Origin: Nostoc sp. ATCC 43529 | GTDB lineage: Bacteria > Cyanobacteriota > Cyanobacteriia > Cyanobacteriales > Nostocaceae | Reading direction: 5' to 3' | NCBI GenBank assembly: GCA_003326205.1 | Contig: LWTK01000011.1 | Location: forward strand, 62,001 to 126,000 | Length of the DNA stretch: 64,000 bases | Part shown: positions 16,898 to 26,204 of the stretch, one piece after another | How positions within the stretch are numbered: position 1 is the first letter of the stretch | How the letters are laid out: each line of letters opens with the position of its first letter | Notes under the pieces: model-generated | Database searches by the model: none | What the model was told of the DNA's origin: nothing | Seen by the model: only the letters and a program-made list of their open reading frames with translations | Program-made: the position numbers and the translations under genes

Positions 16898-18649
16898 TCA
16901 ATGCAGTAATTCCTCAACTTGATGCTGGCTCCACAAACTTCTGTAAAGTCCCTGTTGTTGCACAAGTTCTAAGTGATTTCCCATCTGCACAATTTTGCCC
17001 TTTTCCATGACAAAAATTCGGTCAGCAGCGGCAGCAGCAGATAATTGATGAGTAATGAAAATCACCGTTTTTTTCTGCGTTCCACCGGAGAGATTTTTGA
17101 GAATTTGTGTAGCTGTTTGATTATCTACACTGGAGAGGGCATCATCTAAAATTAACACTGGTGCATCGACCAGCATAGCTCTAGCTAGGGCAGTACGTTG
17201 GCGCTGGCCGCCAGAAAGAGTAATACCGCGTTCACCAACGATAGTTTCGTATTGCTGGGGAAAATTATTAATTTCTCCATCAATTTGAGCCAATTTGGCT
17301 ACCAACTCTACCCTTTCTTGCTCGCTAACTGGGTCACCGTAGCGGATATTATTTTTAATTGTGGTGCTAAAAAGAAAACTATCTTGGGGAACGTAGCCGA
17401 TCGCACTTCGTAAATCTCCCAAGGCTATCTTAGTAATATCGTGCCCATCTAAAAACAATTGTTCTGCTTCAATATCCAGCAAACGCGGCAAAGCATTTGC
17501 CAAAGTAGATTTTCCCGAACCAATTGCCCCAACAATTGCCACAGTTTCCCCCGGAGCAATGGTAAAGTTAACATTTTCCAAAGCGGGAGTAGCGGAACCA
17601 GGATAAGTGTAGCTGAGATTTTTCGCCGTCACTTCTCCTTTGAGTTCATCCATTGTTAGATGTACCGCATCGGCTGTATCTTGAATTTTCGGTGTGACAC
17701 TGAGAATAGATTCCAGGCGGTCTATACTAACTTCACCCCGTTGGTAGGTGCTAATTGTAAATCCTAAAAGAGTAGTGGGGAACACTAAACGCTCTACGTA
17801 AATTAAGAGCGCTAAAAAGTCCCCAATTTGCAGCGTCTCAGAAGACATCCGTGCCGCACCTAGCCAAATAATTACCAGCGAACTGACATTAGCTAGGCCG
17901 CCAATTAAAGGAAAAAGCGTATTGCGGCTTTTTGCCAGTTCCAAATTAGCAGCCAATAGTTGCTGATTTTTCTTGGCAAAAGCGCGACGTTCGTTGGCTT
18001 CTTGGGCATAGATTTTAATCAGAGCAATACCACTGATATCTTCTTGGATGAGTTCGCTGATATCAGAGAGTTGTTCTTGGACTGCTGCTTGTTGTTTGCG
18101 TAAGCGATCGCTAAACAAACTCACCAACAAGAACATAAAAGGGTAAACTGCCAAAGAGGCTAGTGTCAGATCCACACTAATTCTTAGCATGGCTGGCAGT
18201 GTTAAAGCGTAGGCAAAAACTGTATTTGCCAAACTCAAGACAGCAAAACCCAGCAACCGCTTAATATTGTCCACATCACTGGTAGCCCGACTAATCAAAT
18301 CCCCAGCAGTATTACTGGCAAAATAAGACGGTTCGAGCTTCAGTAAGTGTTCAAAAATCCGTTGTTTGAGGTCAAATTCCACTTGACGCCCTACCCCAAA
18401 TAGCCAAATGCGTGAAGCCATACGCATTAGCCACATTGCGGAACTGAGCAATACAATAATAACTACGTAATGTAGTATTTGATTCCAGTTGAAGGTTGTT
18501 GATAGTCTGTCAACCCCATCACGAATCAGCCAAGGGATATAAACGCCAAGGGCATTAACAGACAACAGAGCGAGAATGCCTAAAGACGCCTCCCGCCAAT
18601 GGGGTCGAAGGTAAGCACCGAGTTTAGCGAGTCTTCGAGATTTTGCCAT
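16898..18649 (-). CDS. ABC exporter half-transporter (MdlA/MsbA-like)
   Basis: A 583-residue fused permease-ATPase. Six membrane helices fill about residues 20-320. The nucleotide-binding domain has Walker A GAIGSGKST (near 375), a Q-loop GYVPQDSF, the signature LSGGQ (near 478) and Walker B VLILDDALSSVD. The residue after the Walker B aspartate is Asp rather than the usual catalytic Glu. This is typical of one half of heterodimeric exporters (such as MdlA-type subunits), yet no partner half-transporter is adjacent. The substrate is unknown; lipid or drug export is a family expectation. Confidence 0.88.
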   Translation of the reverse strand: MAKSRRLAKLGAYLRPHWREASLGILALLSVNALGVYIPWLIRDGVDRLSTTFNWNQILHYVVIIVLLSSAMWLMRMASRIWLFGVGRQVEFDLKQRIFEHLLKLEPSYFASNTAGDLISRATSDVDNIKRLLGFAVLSLANTVFAYALTLPAMLRISVDLTLASLAVYPFMFLLVSLFSDRLRKQQAAVQEQLSDISELIQEDISGIALIKIYAQEANERRAFAKKNQQLLAANLELAKSRNTLFPLIGGLANVSSLVIIWLGAARMSSETLQIGDFLALLIYVERLVFPTTLLGFTISTYQRGEVSIDRLESILSVTPKIQDTADAVHLTMDELKGEVTAKNLSYTYPGSATPALENVNFTIAPGETVAIVGAIGSGKSTLANALPRLLDIEAEQLFLDGHDITKIALGDLRSAIGYVPQDSFLFSTTIKNNIRYGDPVSEQERVELVAKLAQIDGEINNFPQQYETIVGERGITLSGGQRQRTALARAMLVDAPVLILDDALSSVDNQTATQILKNLSGGTQKKTVIFITHQLSAAAAADRIFVMEKGKIVQMGNHLELVQQQGLYRSLWSQHQVEELLH

Positions 18650-18753
18650 TAAAGCAATTTTGCAACTTTATCATCCTAAATTAACCGCTATTCCCAGAAG
18701 GCAGCTGAGGGAATATTGCTTGGCGGCAATCATAGTCTAAACTAATCCAGTCA

Positions 18754-18788
18754 CTAGTACTGCGTTCCCTAAAGGGTAGCAGTACTAG
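18754..18788. terminator. Hairpin ctagtactgc / gcagtactag
   Basis: A perfect 10-bp stem with a small inner ccctaaaggg palindrome, located in the gap between the hypothetical membrane gene and the ABC exporter. It may stop transcription coming from the gene to its right, but it could equally be a dispersed hairpin repeat since no strong T run follows. Confidence 0.45.
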
Positions 18789-18828
18789 GGAGTGGGTTGC
18801 GGCCTTTTGAGTATTTCTTTTTACCTTT

Positions 18829-19461
18829 TTACCGCTGAACACGCAAGAACCTGTAAATTTCAGTAAGATAACTTTCCCAAGTTCTCGTTGTTAATTGCAA
18901 GGTTTCCGCATTAGGTACAAAGTCTTCAAGTCGTAAACCACGTGTCCGAATATCTTGAGGATTTCCTTGCATTAAGTAGGGAGGCACTCTCAAATTATAA
19001 GAAAGAATGTTATTCCCCGTCACATCTGAAATGTTTGCTGCGGTGTTTTGTTGTCCTAAAGCCACTAATGTTTCAGGTGTTGATACAGTAGCTGCTCCTA
19101 AAGGCGCTCTATAAAGAAAATAGGCGACTGCTGGTGTACTCGCCAACAGCAAAATCGTTAGTGCCCAACCTACTAGGTATCCTCCTGGTTTGTCTATCCC
19201 GCCTCCTTTAATTCTCTGAGCAGCAAAAATCATCATTAAGACAGAGGCTCCCAGAGGCTTGAGTGGGAAAGACATCATCCTCCACAACGACGCCACAGCG
19301 GGTTCATTGGGGTTGAGAAATGATAGGGCTACGATTACCAACATAACGACTAAGATTAATCGCCCTACAAAAGTTCCAGAAGGATAAAATCGCTGGAACA
19401 GAGAATATACGATAGTGCCAATCAGCAGCCACAGCAGTACCCGGCTTAGCAATAGAAACAT
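18829..19461 (-). CDS. Hypothetical membrane protein
   Basis: A 210-residue protein with about four hydrophobic helices in the first 120 residues (LLSRVLLWLLIGTIVYSLF, LILVVMLVIVALSFL, PLGASVLMMIFAA, VGWALTILLLASTPAVAYFL), then a soluble tail of about 90 residues. I do not recognise the family with confidence; the membrane part resembles the N-terminal half of YdcF-type proteins by eye, but no DUF218 domain follows. Confidence 0.65.
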   Translation of the reverse strand: MFLLLSRVLLWLLIGTIVYSLFQRFYPSGTFVGRLILVVMLVIVALSFLNPNEPAVASLWRMMSFPLKPLGASVLMMIFAAQRIKGGGIDKPGGYLVGWALTILLLASTPAVAYFLYRAPLGAATVSTPETLVALGQQNTAANISDVTGNNILSYNLRVPPYLMQGNPQDIRTRGLRLEDFVPNAETLQLTTRTWESYLTEIYRFLRVQR

Positions 19462-19469
19462 AGATTAAC

Positions 19470-19700
19470 TCTCAAATTTTCTGGTGCGGTGAGCCAGTGC
19501 GGTGGTGAGGCAGTCCACTTTGATTGGGGTTTTTGTGCCACTTTTTTTACTTGAGCATTGCCCAGCAAAGTCATGGTTCCCCTTCCAGGAACTACCGAAA
19601 CTTTTCCCGATATCAAGCAGTGGTTCTTGTAAAGACAGTCTATTGGTCGGAAAATACCCACCGAATGCACTGTCTACCCATGAGCCACTAGCGTCAACTG
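19470..19700. repeat. Dispersed repeat block between a membrane gene and galE
   Basis: The stretch contains ggtgcggtgagccagtgcgg and, further right, gagccactagcgtcaactgg, both reminiscent of Nostoc-type dispersed repeats. Small open frames here on either strand have no protein-like character. Confidence 0.4.
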
Positions 19701-20032
19701 GCTAACCCGTAAGAGTTTAGCCTAGAGGTTTCGGGAAATGGATTTATTCTATCGTCAAATTGTAATTGCACGATTTGACTTCAAATACCTCAAACCTCAC
19801 ACCGAAAGACTACCGTCGTTGTGATTTTAGTGCAATTTTTTGACACTGCGTCTATTATTTATAAATTTCCAGAAGAGTAATGTGGCACCAGTAAAGTGAA
19901 CTACGCCACCGCATAGGTTCTGAGAATTTCTCGGTTGTCCATCGCCACTCTTATAGTTATCTATTGAGCTATGGGGAATTCCACCGAATTAGTTAAATTA
20001 ATTCAGTAGTTGTGAACTTAAAAGGAAAAACT
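19701..20032. other. Region upstream of galE
   Basis: About 330 bases with no gene. It includes the AAAAGG ribosome-binding sequence just before the galE ATG, but I see no clear promoter or operator. Confidence 0.4.
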
Positions 20033-21031
20033 ATGTCATCTCGAAAGCCTACCATTTTGGTAACAGGAGGAGCTGGGTATATTGGCTCTCATACGGTGCT
20101 TGCTCTCAAGCAGGCGGGTTATAACGTTGTCATTCTTGATAATTTGGTATATGGGCATCGCGACCTAGTAGAAAAGGTTTTACAAGTAGAACTGATAGTA
20201 GGGGATACAAGCGATCGCTCTCTACTCGACCACGTATTCAAAACCCACGATATTGCTGCTGTAATGCACTTTTCTGCATACGCCTACGTAGGAGAGTCGG
20301 TGACCGATCCCGCTAAATACTACCGCAATAACGTCCTTGGGACTCTCACTTTGTTGGAGGCCATGTTGACGGCTTCTGTTAATAAATTTGTATTTTCTTC
20401 CACTTGTGCCACCTATGGTGTACCGGAATTCGTGCCAATTCCAGAAACCCATCCCCAAAATCCGATTAATCCTTATGGGGCTACTAAGTTGATGGTAGAG
20501 CGGATTCTGACTGATTTTGATGTGGCTTACGGTTTCAAATCAGTACGTTTTCGATATTTTAATGCTGCTGGTGCTAATCCCGACGGTTTACTGGGCGAGG
20601 ATCACAATCCAGAAACACATTTGATTCCCTTGGTATTGCTGACAGCTTTAGGCAAACGAGAGTCGATTTTAATTTTCGGTACTGATTATCCTACGCCCGA
20701 TGGTACTTGTATTCGTGATTATATTCATGTAAACGACTTAGCAGATGCTCATATTTTGGGATTGGAATATTTATTAAAAGGTGGCGATAGCGAAGTTTTT
20801 AATTTGGGTAATGGTAGCGGCTTTTCTGTCAGAGAAGTAATTGCAGCAGCTGAGGCGGTGACAGGAGCTAGCATAAAAGTTGAAGAACGCGATCGCCGTC
20901 CTGGCGATCCCCCTATTCTCATTGGTACTAGCGAAAAAGCCAGAACAATCTTAAACTGGCAACCTCAATATCCATCCATTAAAGATATTGTCGCTCATGC
21001 GTGGCAGTGGCATCAAAAGCGACATCAATAG
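20033..21031 (+). CDS. galE: UDP-glucose 4-epimerase
   Basis: A 332-residue short-chain dehydrogenase that interconverts UDP-glucose and UDP-galactose for polysaccharide and glycolipid synthesis. The NAD-binding GGAGYIGSHT motif, FSSTCATYG with the active serine region, and YGATKLMVE carrying the catalytic Tyr and Lys are present, as is the RYFNAAGAN substrate loop. The ATG at 20033 is preceded by AAAAGG at good spacing and was preferred to an in-frame GTG seven codons earlier. It appears to be monocistronic. Confidence 0.93.
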   Translation: MSSRKPTILVTGGAGYIGSHTVLALKQAGYNVVILDNLVYGHRDLVEKVLQVELIVGDTSDRSLLDHVFKTHDIAAVMHFSAYAYVGESVTDPAKYYRNNVLGTLTLLEAMLTASVNKFVFSSTCATYGVPEFVPIPETHPQNPINPYGATKLMVERILTDFDVAYGFKSVRFRYFNAAGANPDGLLGEDHNPETHLIPLVLLTALGKRESILIFGTDYPTPDGTCIRDYIHVNDLADAHILGLEYLLKGGDSEVFNLGNGSGFSVREVIAAAEAVTGASIKVEERDRRPGDPPILIGTSEKARTILNWQPQYPSIKDIVAHAWQWHQKRHQ

Positions 21032-21265
21032 CGGGGAGTGGGGAGCAGCGCATGGGAAGAGGATGGGGGGCTTACCTCCCTTAATCCCCCCGATGTATTG
21101 GGGTAAACAAGAAGATCTAGTTCCCTCCCCTTGACAAAAGGAGGGTTAGGGTGGAGTGAAAGCCAGATTCTTAACGAACTTCAAACTTGTGTGTACACCG
21201 TAGCATTTTTCAGGAGAGCTAGGGGGGATCTAGGTTTCAGGCTTCAGTGCGTAAGTTTTATCATC

Positions 21266-21412
21266 AACAAACACATGCGTTTCGTCAACAAACACATGCG
21301 TTTCGTCGACAAACACATGCGTTTCGTCAACAAACACATGCGTTTCGTCAACAAACACATGCGTTTCGTCAACAAACACATGTGTTTCGTCAACAAACAC
21401 ATGCGTTTCGTC
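21266..21412. repeat. 21-bp minisatellite, seven tandem copies
   Basis: Seven consecutive copies of aacaaacacatgcgtttcgtc, with single-base variants in copies 3 and 6, then a partial copy. The unit is a multiple of three and all forward frames stay open, which makes spurious ORFs over it. No ribosome site or recognisable protein flanks the tract, so I treat it as a non-coding tandem repeat. Confidence 0.85.
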
Positions 21413-21499
21413 AACAAAACCATAATTTTTGCGTTAATTACCTATTCAGTTGTTATGTTTCAATATGGTTCGGTTAAGTTTTAATCTTTTGAAGATCCC

Positions 21500-21600
21500 C
21501 CCAACCCACGCCAGTCGCTCATGGGGAGCCACTCCGTTGCGGGGGTTCCCCCCGTTGAAGGAAGTGGCGTGGAAACCCCCTACGTACCCGTCGCTGGCTC
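21500..21600. repeat. Dispersed GC-rich repeat block
   Basis: A GC-rich stretch with ccactccgttgcgggggttc and ctggctcccc motifs, resembling one near 34240 (gcgttgcgggggttcc). It lies in the non-coding gap after the minisatellite. Confidence 0.5.
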
Positions 21601-21610
21601 CCCTTAAAAA

Positions 21611-21645
21611 GTTGTAGAGACGTTGCAGTGCAACGTCTCTACAAC
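21611..21645. repeat. Perfect hairpin repeat (gttgtagagacgttgca)
   Basis: Two perfectly complementary 17-base arms separated by one base. Such gttgtagagacg palindromes are known as frequent dispersed repeats in cyanobacterial genomes. It could also end transcription of the minus-strand gene to its right, but no T run adjoins it. Confidence 0.75.
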
Positions 21646-21711
21646 GATAAATCAAGGGTTTTAGCGTCTAATCCACATAATGCGTAATTTTGAATTTTGA
21701 ATTGGTATCAG

Positions 21712-22383
21712 CTACTCCCCACTGCCTCCTCTCATCCCTCGCAGTGCAACAAATAAGATGGCGATAAATCCGATGATTGGAAGTGCGATCGCCCAAAATG
21801 GTAAACTTTGATTCTCACCCTGGACTAGATCGCCATTGACATTTCGTGCATTATTTGTAGAGCCAGCTGCCACGGTAACTTCAAATTTGAACTCAAAAGG
21901 TTTGAATCTCGCCCCTGAGGTTGGTTTACCATTCAGTGCCAACTGATAAAGGCCTGGTTTGGGAAAGACAATTTCTGCACCTGGGATGCCTTGATAACGC
22001 TCAACTGCTACAGCTTTTAGTGTTGGTTCTAATAGTGCTGGTTCTCCGGTTGCGTAGGGTTCGGCATAAACAGCCAACTGACAATTACACTGAGCTAGGG
22101 GAATTACCCTTCCACCTCTACGGGTAAGAGCAAACCAGGCTTGGCTTGGTTCTCCAGCGCGAGGATTATCATTTGGTTCAATGTGAAGGGTGCCACCGAC
22201 ATCTCCAGAGACTTCTACCTTATGAGCAGCAGCAGGGTAAAGATTAGTTATTGGTATAGCTAGGCAACTCAGGAATAACAAATACTCGATTGTTCCTTTG
22301 TTGAGGTAACGCCTCTGTTTTGAACTCGTTGGGATGGAGGCAGAAAATAAGAATGATTTACCGCGATTTAGTTGGGGGAACAT
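21712..22383 (-). CDS. Membrane-anchored periplasmic protein paired with the UreH-like gene
   Basis: A 223-residue protein. An N-terminal hydrophobic stretch (YLLFLSCLAIPITNLYPAAA) acts as signal or anchor, a beta-rich extracytoplasmic domain follows (VEVSGDVGGTLHIEPND, CNCQLAVYAEP, GLYQLALNGKP), and a C-terminal helix (FWAIALPIIGFIAILFVAL) anchors it. The domain looks like FixH/YtkA or CopC-type folds, with a Cys-Asn-Cys that might bind metal. Its start overlaps the end of the upstream membrane gene by 26 bases, so the two are translationally linked. The exact function is unknown. Confidence 0.65.
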   Translation of the reverse strand: MFPQLNRGKSFLFSASIPTSSKQRRYLNKGTIEYLLFLSCLAIPITNLYPAAAHKVEVSGDVGGTLHIEPNDNPRAGEPSQAWFALTRRGGRVIPLAQCNCQLAVYAEPYATGEPALLEPTLKAVAVERYQGIPGAEIVFPKPGLYQLALNGKPTSGARFKPFEFKFEVTVAAGSTNNARNVNGDLVQGENQSLPFWAIALPIIGFIAILFVALRGMRGGSGE

Positions 22384-23629
22384 AAAACTTTTCTAGGGCT
22401 AACTTTGACCAAAAAAAGCGGGAACGTACTAACAAAACACCGAGGGTAACAATTCCCATCAGTACTGCCGCTAATTTATTTCCCCAAGTTGATTGCCAGG
22501 AACCCAGATAATGGGAACCAATCAACACAGTATGGATAGCACTCAAGAGCAAAGCTGGCACACCCAATAGATGAATCTGTCGCCAACGCTTGCCCCAAGA
22601 TTTTTGCAATGATTCCCAACTCGTGAAAGCGGCGGGGGACATTAATATCAATGCTACAGCACCCGCAGCCATCCCCCACTGAAATTGTGGCGGCAGGAAA
22701 GAAAAGGCCGTGAAATTCCATTGCAATGAGTGTGCAATCATGTGGACGGTGTGAGCCACAGAAAGTACAAAAGCTCCCACGCCCAAAGCACGGCGGTAAC
22801 GCAGTGGTGACGCCCACAAGCCACTAATGGGACGGGCAATTAACGCCAGTATCAAACAGAATAAGGCGGCGTGTCCAGTGTAATCTACCATTGTGTCGCC
22901 AGTTCGCAGCAAGGTGATGACACCAATAGAAAGGGTAACCCAGCCACCTAATCGAAACAACTGACTGCGCCTGTCTTTACTCACCAAAGACGTGGAGACG
23001 CCGACACCTAACATAGTGGGCAGGGTTCCCAAGCCAAAAGCCAACATAGTAGCGCCACCCATCCATATATTGCTAGTTTCAGCGGCTTTAATTTGGGCAG
23101 CATACAAAAAACCGCAGGGCATTAAACCCCAAGTCATTCCCAAAAGCAATGGCGTCCACCATTTGGTTTTTAAGGAAAGTTTCACCATTTGGCTGCTGAG
23201 GCGATGGTGTAAACTGCCCTTTAATAGAGGATGTAGCACGGGAATGTGGGGCAGCAAATCTGGTTTTATTTGTGCTAAGCCAAACCAGATGAGCATCACA
23301 CCAGTTATGATTGCCATCCAGCGCCGGAATTCACTGCCAACACCTGCTAATTGTCCCCCTTGCAGCAATACCGAACCCAGCGCCCCAATGCCAGCACCCA
23401 CTAGAGCATAGCTCAACATTCGTCCGAGATTCAGCAGGATATGAAACTTTAATTGCTGTTGCCGAGTGTTGGGCTTTTCTAAGGTTGATGTCTGTCCACG
23501 GGAAGTTGTTTGGGGAATTTGTGGTTGATGAGACAGGGAAAACGCCACTGTTAGCGGCCCACACATGCCAAAGCAATGACCAAAGCTACCCAGGAAACCC
23601 AGGATTGCGATCGGCAATAAATCTACCAT
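22358..23629 (-). CDS. UreH/TauE-SafE-type membrane protein fused to a ferric-reductase-like domain
   Basis: About 423 residues from the ATG at 23629. The N-terminal half has GFLGSFGHCFGMCGPLTVAF and MTWGLMPCGFLYAA, the paired Cys signatures of the UreH_2/TauE-SafE branch of the DsbD/CcdA-like proteins. The C-terminal half is a set of helices with spaced His residues (HTVHMIAHSLQW, RQIHLLGVPALLLSAIHTV) like haem-binding ferric-reductase transmembrane domains. I infer electron transfer or metal handling at the membrane. It overlaps the next gene downstream and probably forms a two-gene operon with it. Confidence 0.75.
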   Translation of the reverse strand: MVDLLPIAILGFLGSFGHCFGMCGPLTVAFSLSHQPQIPQTTSRGQTSTLEKPNTRQQQLKFHILLNLGRMLSYALVGAGIGALGSVLLQGGQLAGVGSEFRRWMAIITGVMLIWFGLAQIKPDLLPHIPVLHPLLKGSLHHRLSSQMVKLSLKTKWWTPLLLGMTWGLMPCGFLYAAQIKAAETSNIWMGGATMLAFGLGTLPTMLGVGVSTSLVSKDRRSQLFRLGGWVTLSIGVITLLRTGDTMVDYTGHAALFCLILALIARPISGLWASPLRYRRALGVGAFVLSVAHTVHMIAHSLQWNFTAFSFLPPQFQWGMAAGAVALILMSPAAFTSWESLQKSWGKRWRQIHLLGVPALLLSAIHTVLIGSHYLGSWQSTWGNKLAAVLMGIVTLGVLLVRSRFFWSKLALEKFYVPPTKSR

Positions 23630-23898
23630 AAAAAAAGTCCTGAGTTCTGAGTCATGAATCCTGAGTGTCAAAATAAATATTTTGAAGAGAAGAAATTATT
23701 TTTTCTTGGTTTTTGCTCAGTACTCAGTACTTAGCACTCCTCTAGTGGGGCACTTTAAGTGAAGTTGCGCTCTCTGTCAAAAGACAAGTTGTCAAACTTG
23801 ATGTTTACTCATCTGTAGCTTAATATTCTCCCTTTTGATAAAAGTGAACTGACTGAGGATTTGCGCTACCTTAAGTCTGGAATTCAAGGATAAATGAC

Positions 23899-24951
23899 AT
23901 GAAAAAATGGATCTGGCTGATGCTGTTGGCGCTGATGACAGTTGCGATGGTGGCTAGCACAGGTAGCACCTTTTTTCAACAGCCTCCCTCAGCAGAAATT
24001 GTTCAGAGCGTTCCAGTAAAAACACCAGCACAGCCAGAGTTTCAGGAAGTTGACAGTACCCTACAAGTGTCTGGTGAAAGACTGTTAACCCATATCCAAA
24101 ATTTGAATTTTCAGCGCTACACAACAACAGAGCGATCGCGTACTCGCACATATATCACAAATGAACTGAAAAAATTCGGCTGGACACCTAAATTAGAAAA
24201 GTTTTCGGACGGTGTAAATATTTTTGCCGAACGTGCAGGAACTAACAAAGCTGCTAAAGCTATTCTTGTAGGAGCGCATTACGATACTGTTGCCTCTTCT
24301 CCAGGTGCTGATGATAACGCCAGCGGTATAGCCGTAATGCTCGAAGTTGCACGGCTGTTGGGTTCTTATCCCACGCCACGGACGTTACAGTTAGCTTTTT
24401 TTGACCAAGAAGAAGCAGGACTGTTAGGTAGTCAGGCTTTTGTCGCCAAGAAGGCACGTTTGGAAAATTTGGGCGGGGCGATCGTTATGGATATGGTAGG
24501 TTATGCTTGTTACACACCTGGGTGTCAAAAATATCCTGCGGGATTGCCTGTTACCCCACCTAGCAACAAAGGCGATTTTTTGGTGGTAGTCGGCGATACA
24601 GAACATTTACCTTTATTGAATGCGTTTCAAAACTCCCAAAACATTCCCCCAACTGCTCTGAATAAACAAGAATCTTATATGCCAGCACTTTTAAGACTGC
24701 CAATTCCTCTCAAAGGTTTACTGACACCAGATACTCTACGCAGCGACCATGCACCGTTTTGGTATCAAGGAATCGGCGCTGTACTGGTGACAGATACCGC
24801 AAATTTGCGTAGTCCCCACTATCATCAACCCAGCGATGTTCCAGGGGCTATTGAGCGATCGTTTTTTACAGGTTCAGCACAGATTGTGGTCAATACTACG
24901 ACTGCTTTATTAGAAAAAAACGAAGATTTAGCAACTCAACCAGCGACCTAA
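23899..24951 (+). CDS. Secreted M28-family zinc peptidase
   Basis: A 350-residue aminopeptidase-like protein. The N-terminus is a signal peptide or anchor (WIWLMLLALMTVAMVAST). The zinc site is visible as GAHYDTV (His), GADDNASG (bridging Asp), FFDQEEAGLLGS (Glu-Glu), VMDMVGYA (Asp) and SPHYHQPSD (His). It probably releases N-terminal residues from peptides in the periplasm or outside the cell. AAGGA lies about 8 bases before the ATG. The neighbours are unrelated and on the other strand. Confidence 0.88.
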   Translation: MKKWIWLMLLALMTVAMVASTGSTFFQQPPSAEIVQSVPVKTPAQPEFQEVDSTLQVSGERLLTHIQNLNFQRYTTTERSRTRTYITNELKKFGWTPKLEKFSDGVNIFAERAGTNKAAKAILVGAHYDTVASSPGADDNASGIAVMLEVARLLGSYPTPRTLQLAFFDQEEAGLLGSQAFVAKKARLENLGGAIVMDMVGYACYTPGCQKYPAGLPVTPPSNKGDFLVVVGDTEHLPLLNAFQNSQNIPPTALNKQESYMPALLRLPIPLKGLLTPDTLRSDHAPFWYQGIGAVLVTDTANLRSPHYHQPSDVPGAIERSFFTGSAQIVVNTTTALLEKNEDLATQPAT

Positions 24952-25194
24952 TTCGTAATTAGTGATTAAGAGATTTTGGAAAAATCCCCGTCACCCTACC
25001 CCGGTTTTATCTAAAGCCAAAACCGCCTTTCCCTTACCAAGGAGAGGGGTTGGGGGTGTGGTAAAACGCTTGTGGATAAGCGTTTTAACTTAAGTTGACA
25101 CCAATGGGCAAGATGCCTACCCTACAAGAGGAGTTAGATATTTTTTTAGTTGCAAGTCTCTTATTTATTACGGGAGATTTCCTTTTTATAAAAC
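24952..25194. repeat. Repeat-containing gap with a half copy of a MITE end
   Basis: ttaagttgacaccaatg near 25091 is identical to an end sequence of the element at 27941-28170, and the preceding 'ggagaggggttgggggtg' also matches its interior. This is probably a truncated relative of that element. Confidence 0.55.
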
Positions 25195-25286
25195 TAGGAC
25201 TTACGCACAGCCAATGGAAAACGAACCACAGAGGCACAGAGTTCACAGAGGAATGAGAGTTTAAGAGAGTTTTTGCGTAAGTCCTA
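25195..25286. mobile_element. MITE-like element with perfect 13-bp inverted ends
   Basis: taggacttacgca at 25195-25207 is mirrored exactly by tgcgtaagtccta at 25274-25286. The 92-bp unit has no coding capacity and has a cacagaggcacagag interior common in dispersed cyanobacterial repeats. I found no clear target duplication. Confidence 0.65.
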
Positions 25287-25319
25287 AAAACATAGATATT
25301 GTATTAAAAATATTTACTA

Positions 25320-25787
25320 TCAATCAACTTTTATTTGAGGAAAAATTAATGTCCAATTCTTTTTATCATTGATCTGAAAATACAAACCTTGGAGAATCAG
25401 CCGTACAGATGTTCGAGTTCTAATGAACTTTCTCAATATAAAAGTTCCTGGCTGAGCAACAATATTATCAATTTTTTTTCTATAACCGAATGGTTTTGAA
25501 CAATAATTGCCAGCACCTTTGACCGTTAACACAAAAAATGGAGCTTTTTTGTATTCATCAGGAATCATAAAGATTCCGTATGATTTATGTTTACCAAGCC
25601 ACGGCTTAACAACAACTTTACTGGCTTGGATTTGAAATTTTGTACTAGTTGATGCTAAAAAAGCCTCAGAATTGCAAACAGAATCATTCACAGGCCACCA
25701 TAATGCAATAGTACTTAGCGAGAGCAGGAAAATAAAAATATAAATGAGTCTGGGAAGCATAAAATTAGAAAAAAGTGTTGGTGTCAC
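25320..25787 (-). CDS. Hypothetical membrane-anchored or secreted protein
   Basis: A 155-residue protein with an N-terminal hydrophobic helix (LIYIFIFLLSLSTIALWWP) and a beta-rich, Lys-rich extracytoplasmic part with two cysteines (VCNSEAF and YCSKPF) that could pair. No family is recognised. A shorter form could start at the ATG of MLPRLIY. The neighbours are repeats and an unrelated hydrolase. Confidence 0.55.
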   Translation of the reverse strand: MTPTLFSNFMLPRLIYIFIFLLSLSTIALWWPVNDSVCNSEAFLASTSTKFQIQASKVVVKPWLGKHKSYGIFMIPDEYKKAPFFVLTVKGAGNYCSKPFGYRKKIDNIVAQPGTFILRKFIRTRTSVRLILQGLYFQINDKKNWTLIFPQIKVD

Positions 25788-26204
25788 TGGCGCAATTTGA
25801 AGAGTAATGGTAGTGCAGCAACAGCAATAAGACTATCCACCTGCAACAGTTGAGTGATTGGGCATGGGGCATTGGTTATCAGCAAACGACTAATAACTAC
25901 TGCCTAATGACTAATGACTAAGGACATTTGTTGCAGTATTAAACTTAATTGAGAAACAATCAGTTTTTTGTGGCTATTAACACCGATTTTTGCTCAAATT
26001 TTTAGCTGTAATGAATTGTACAATTCTTTGTTTTTGTGATGTTTTAGATCGGTTGCGATCGCATTAGCAGATACATTTATTACTTAGGAGCGATCTCTAT
26101 TAACTTTCACAAAAAATCTGCGTCTATTTCTTGGCAGCAAATGAAGTAGTCAAATACACGAATATCCGCTATATTCACGTAAGTATGAATTGGTGAAAAT
26201 CTTC

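Noticed and set aside
21266..21412. CRISPR array
   Set aside because: Units are directly adjacent with no spacers, so this is a minisatellite.
21131..21484. Open frame across the 21-bp minisatellite (NKHMRFV heptapeptide repeats)
   Set aside because: The frame is open only because the unit is 21 bp; no start context or homologous protein is visible.
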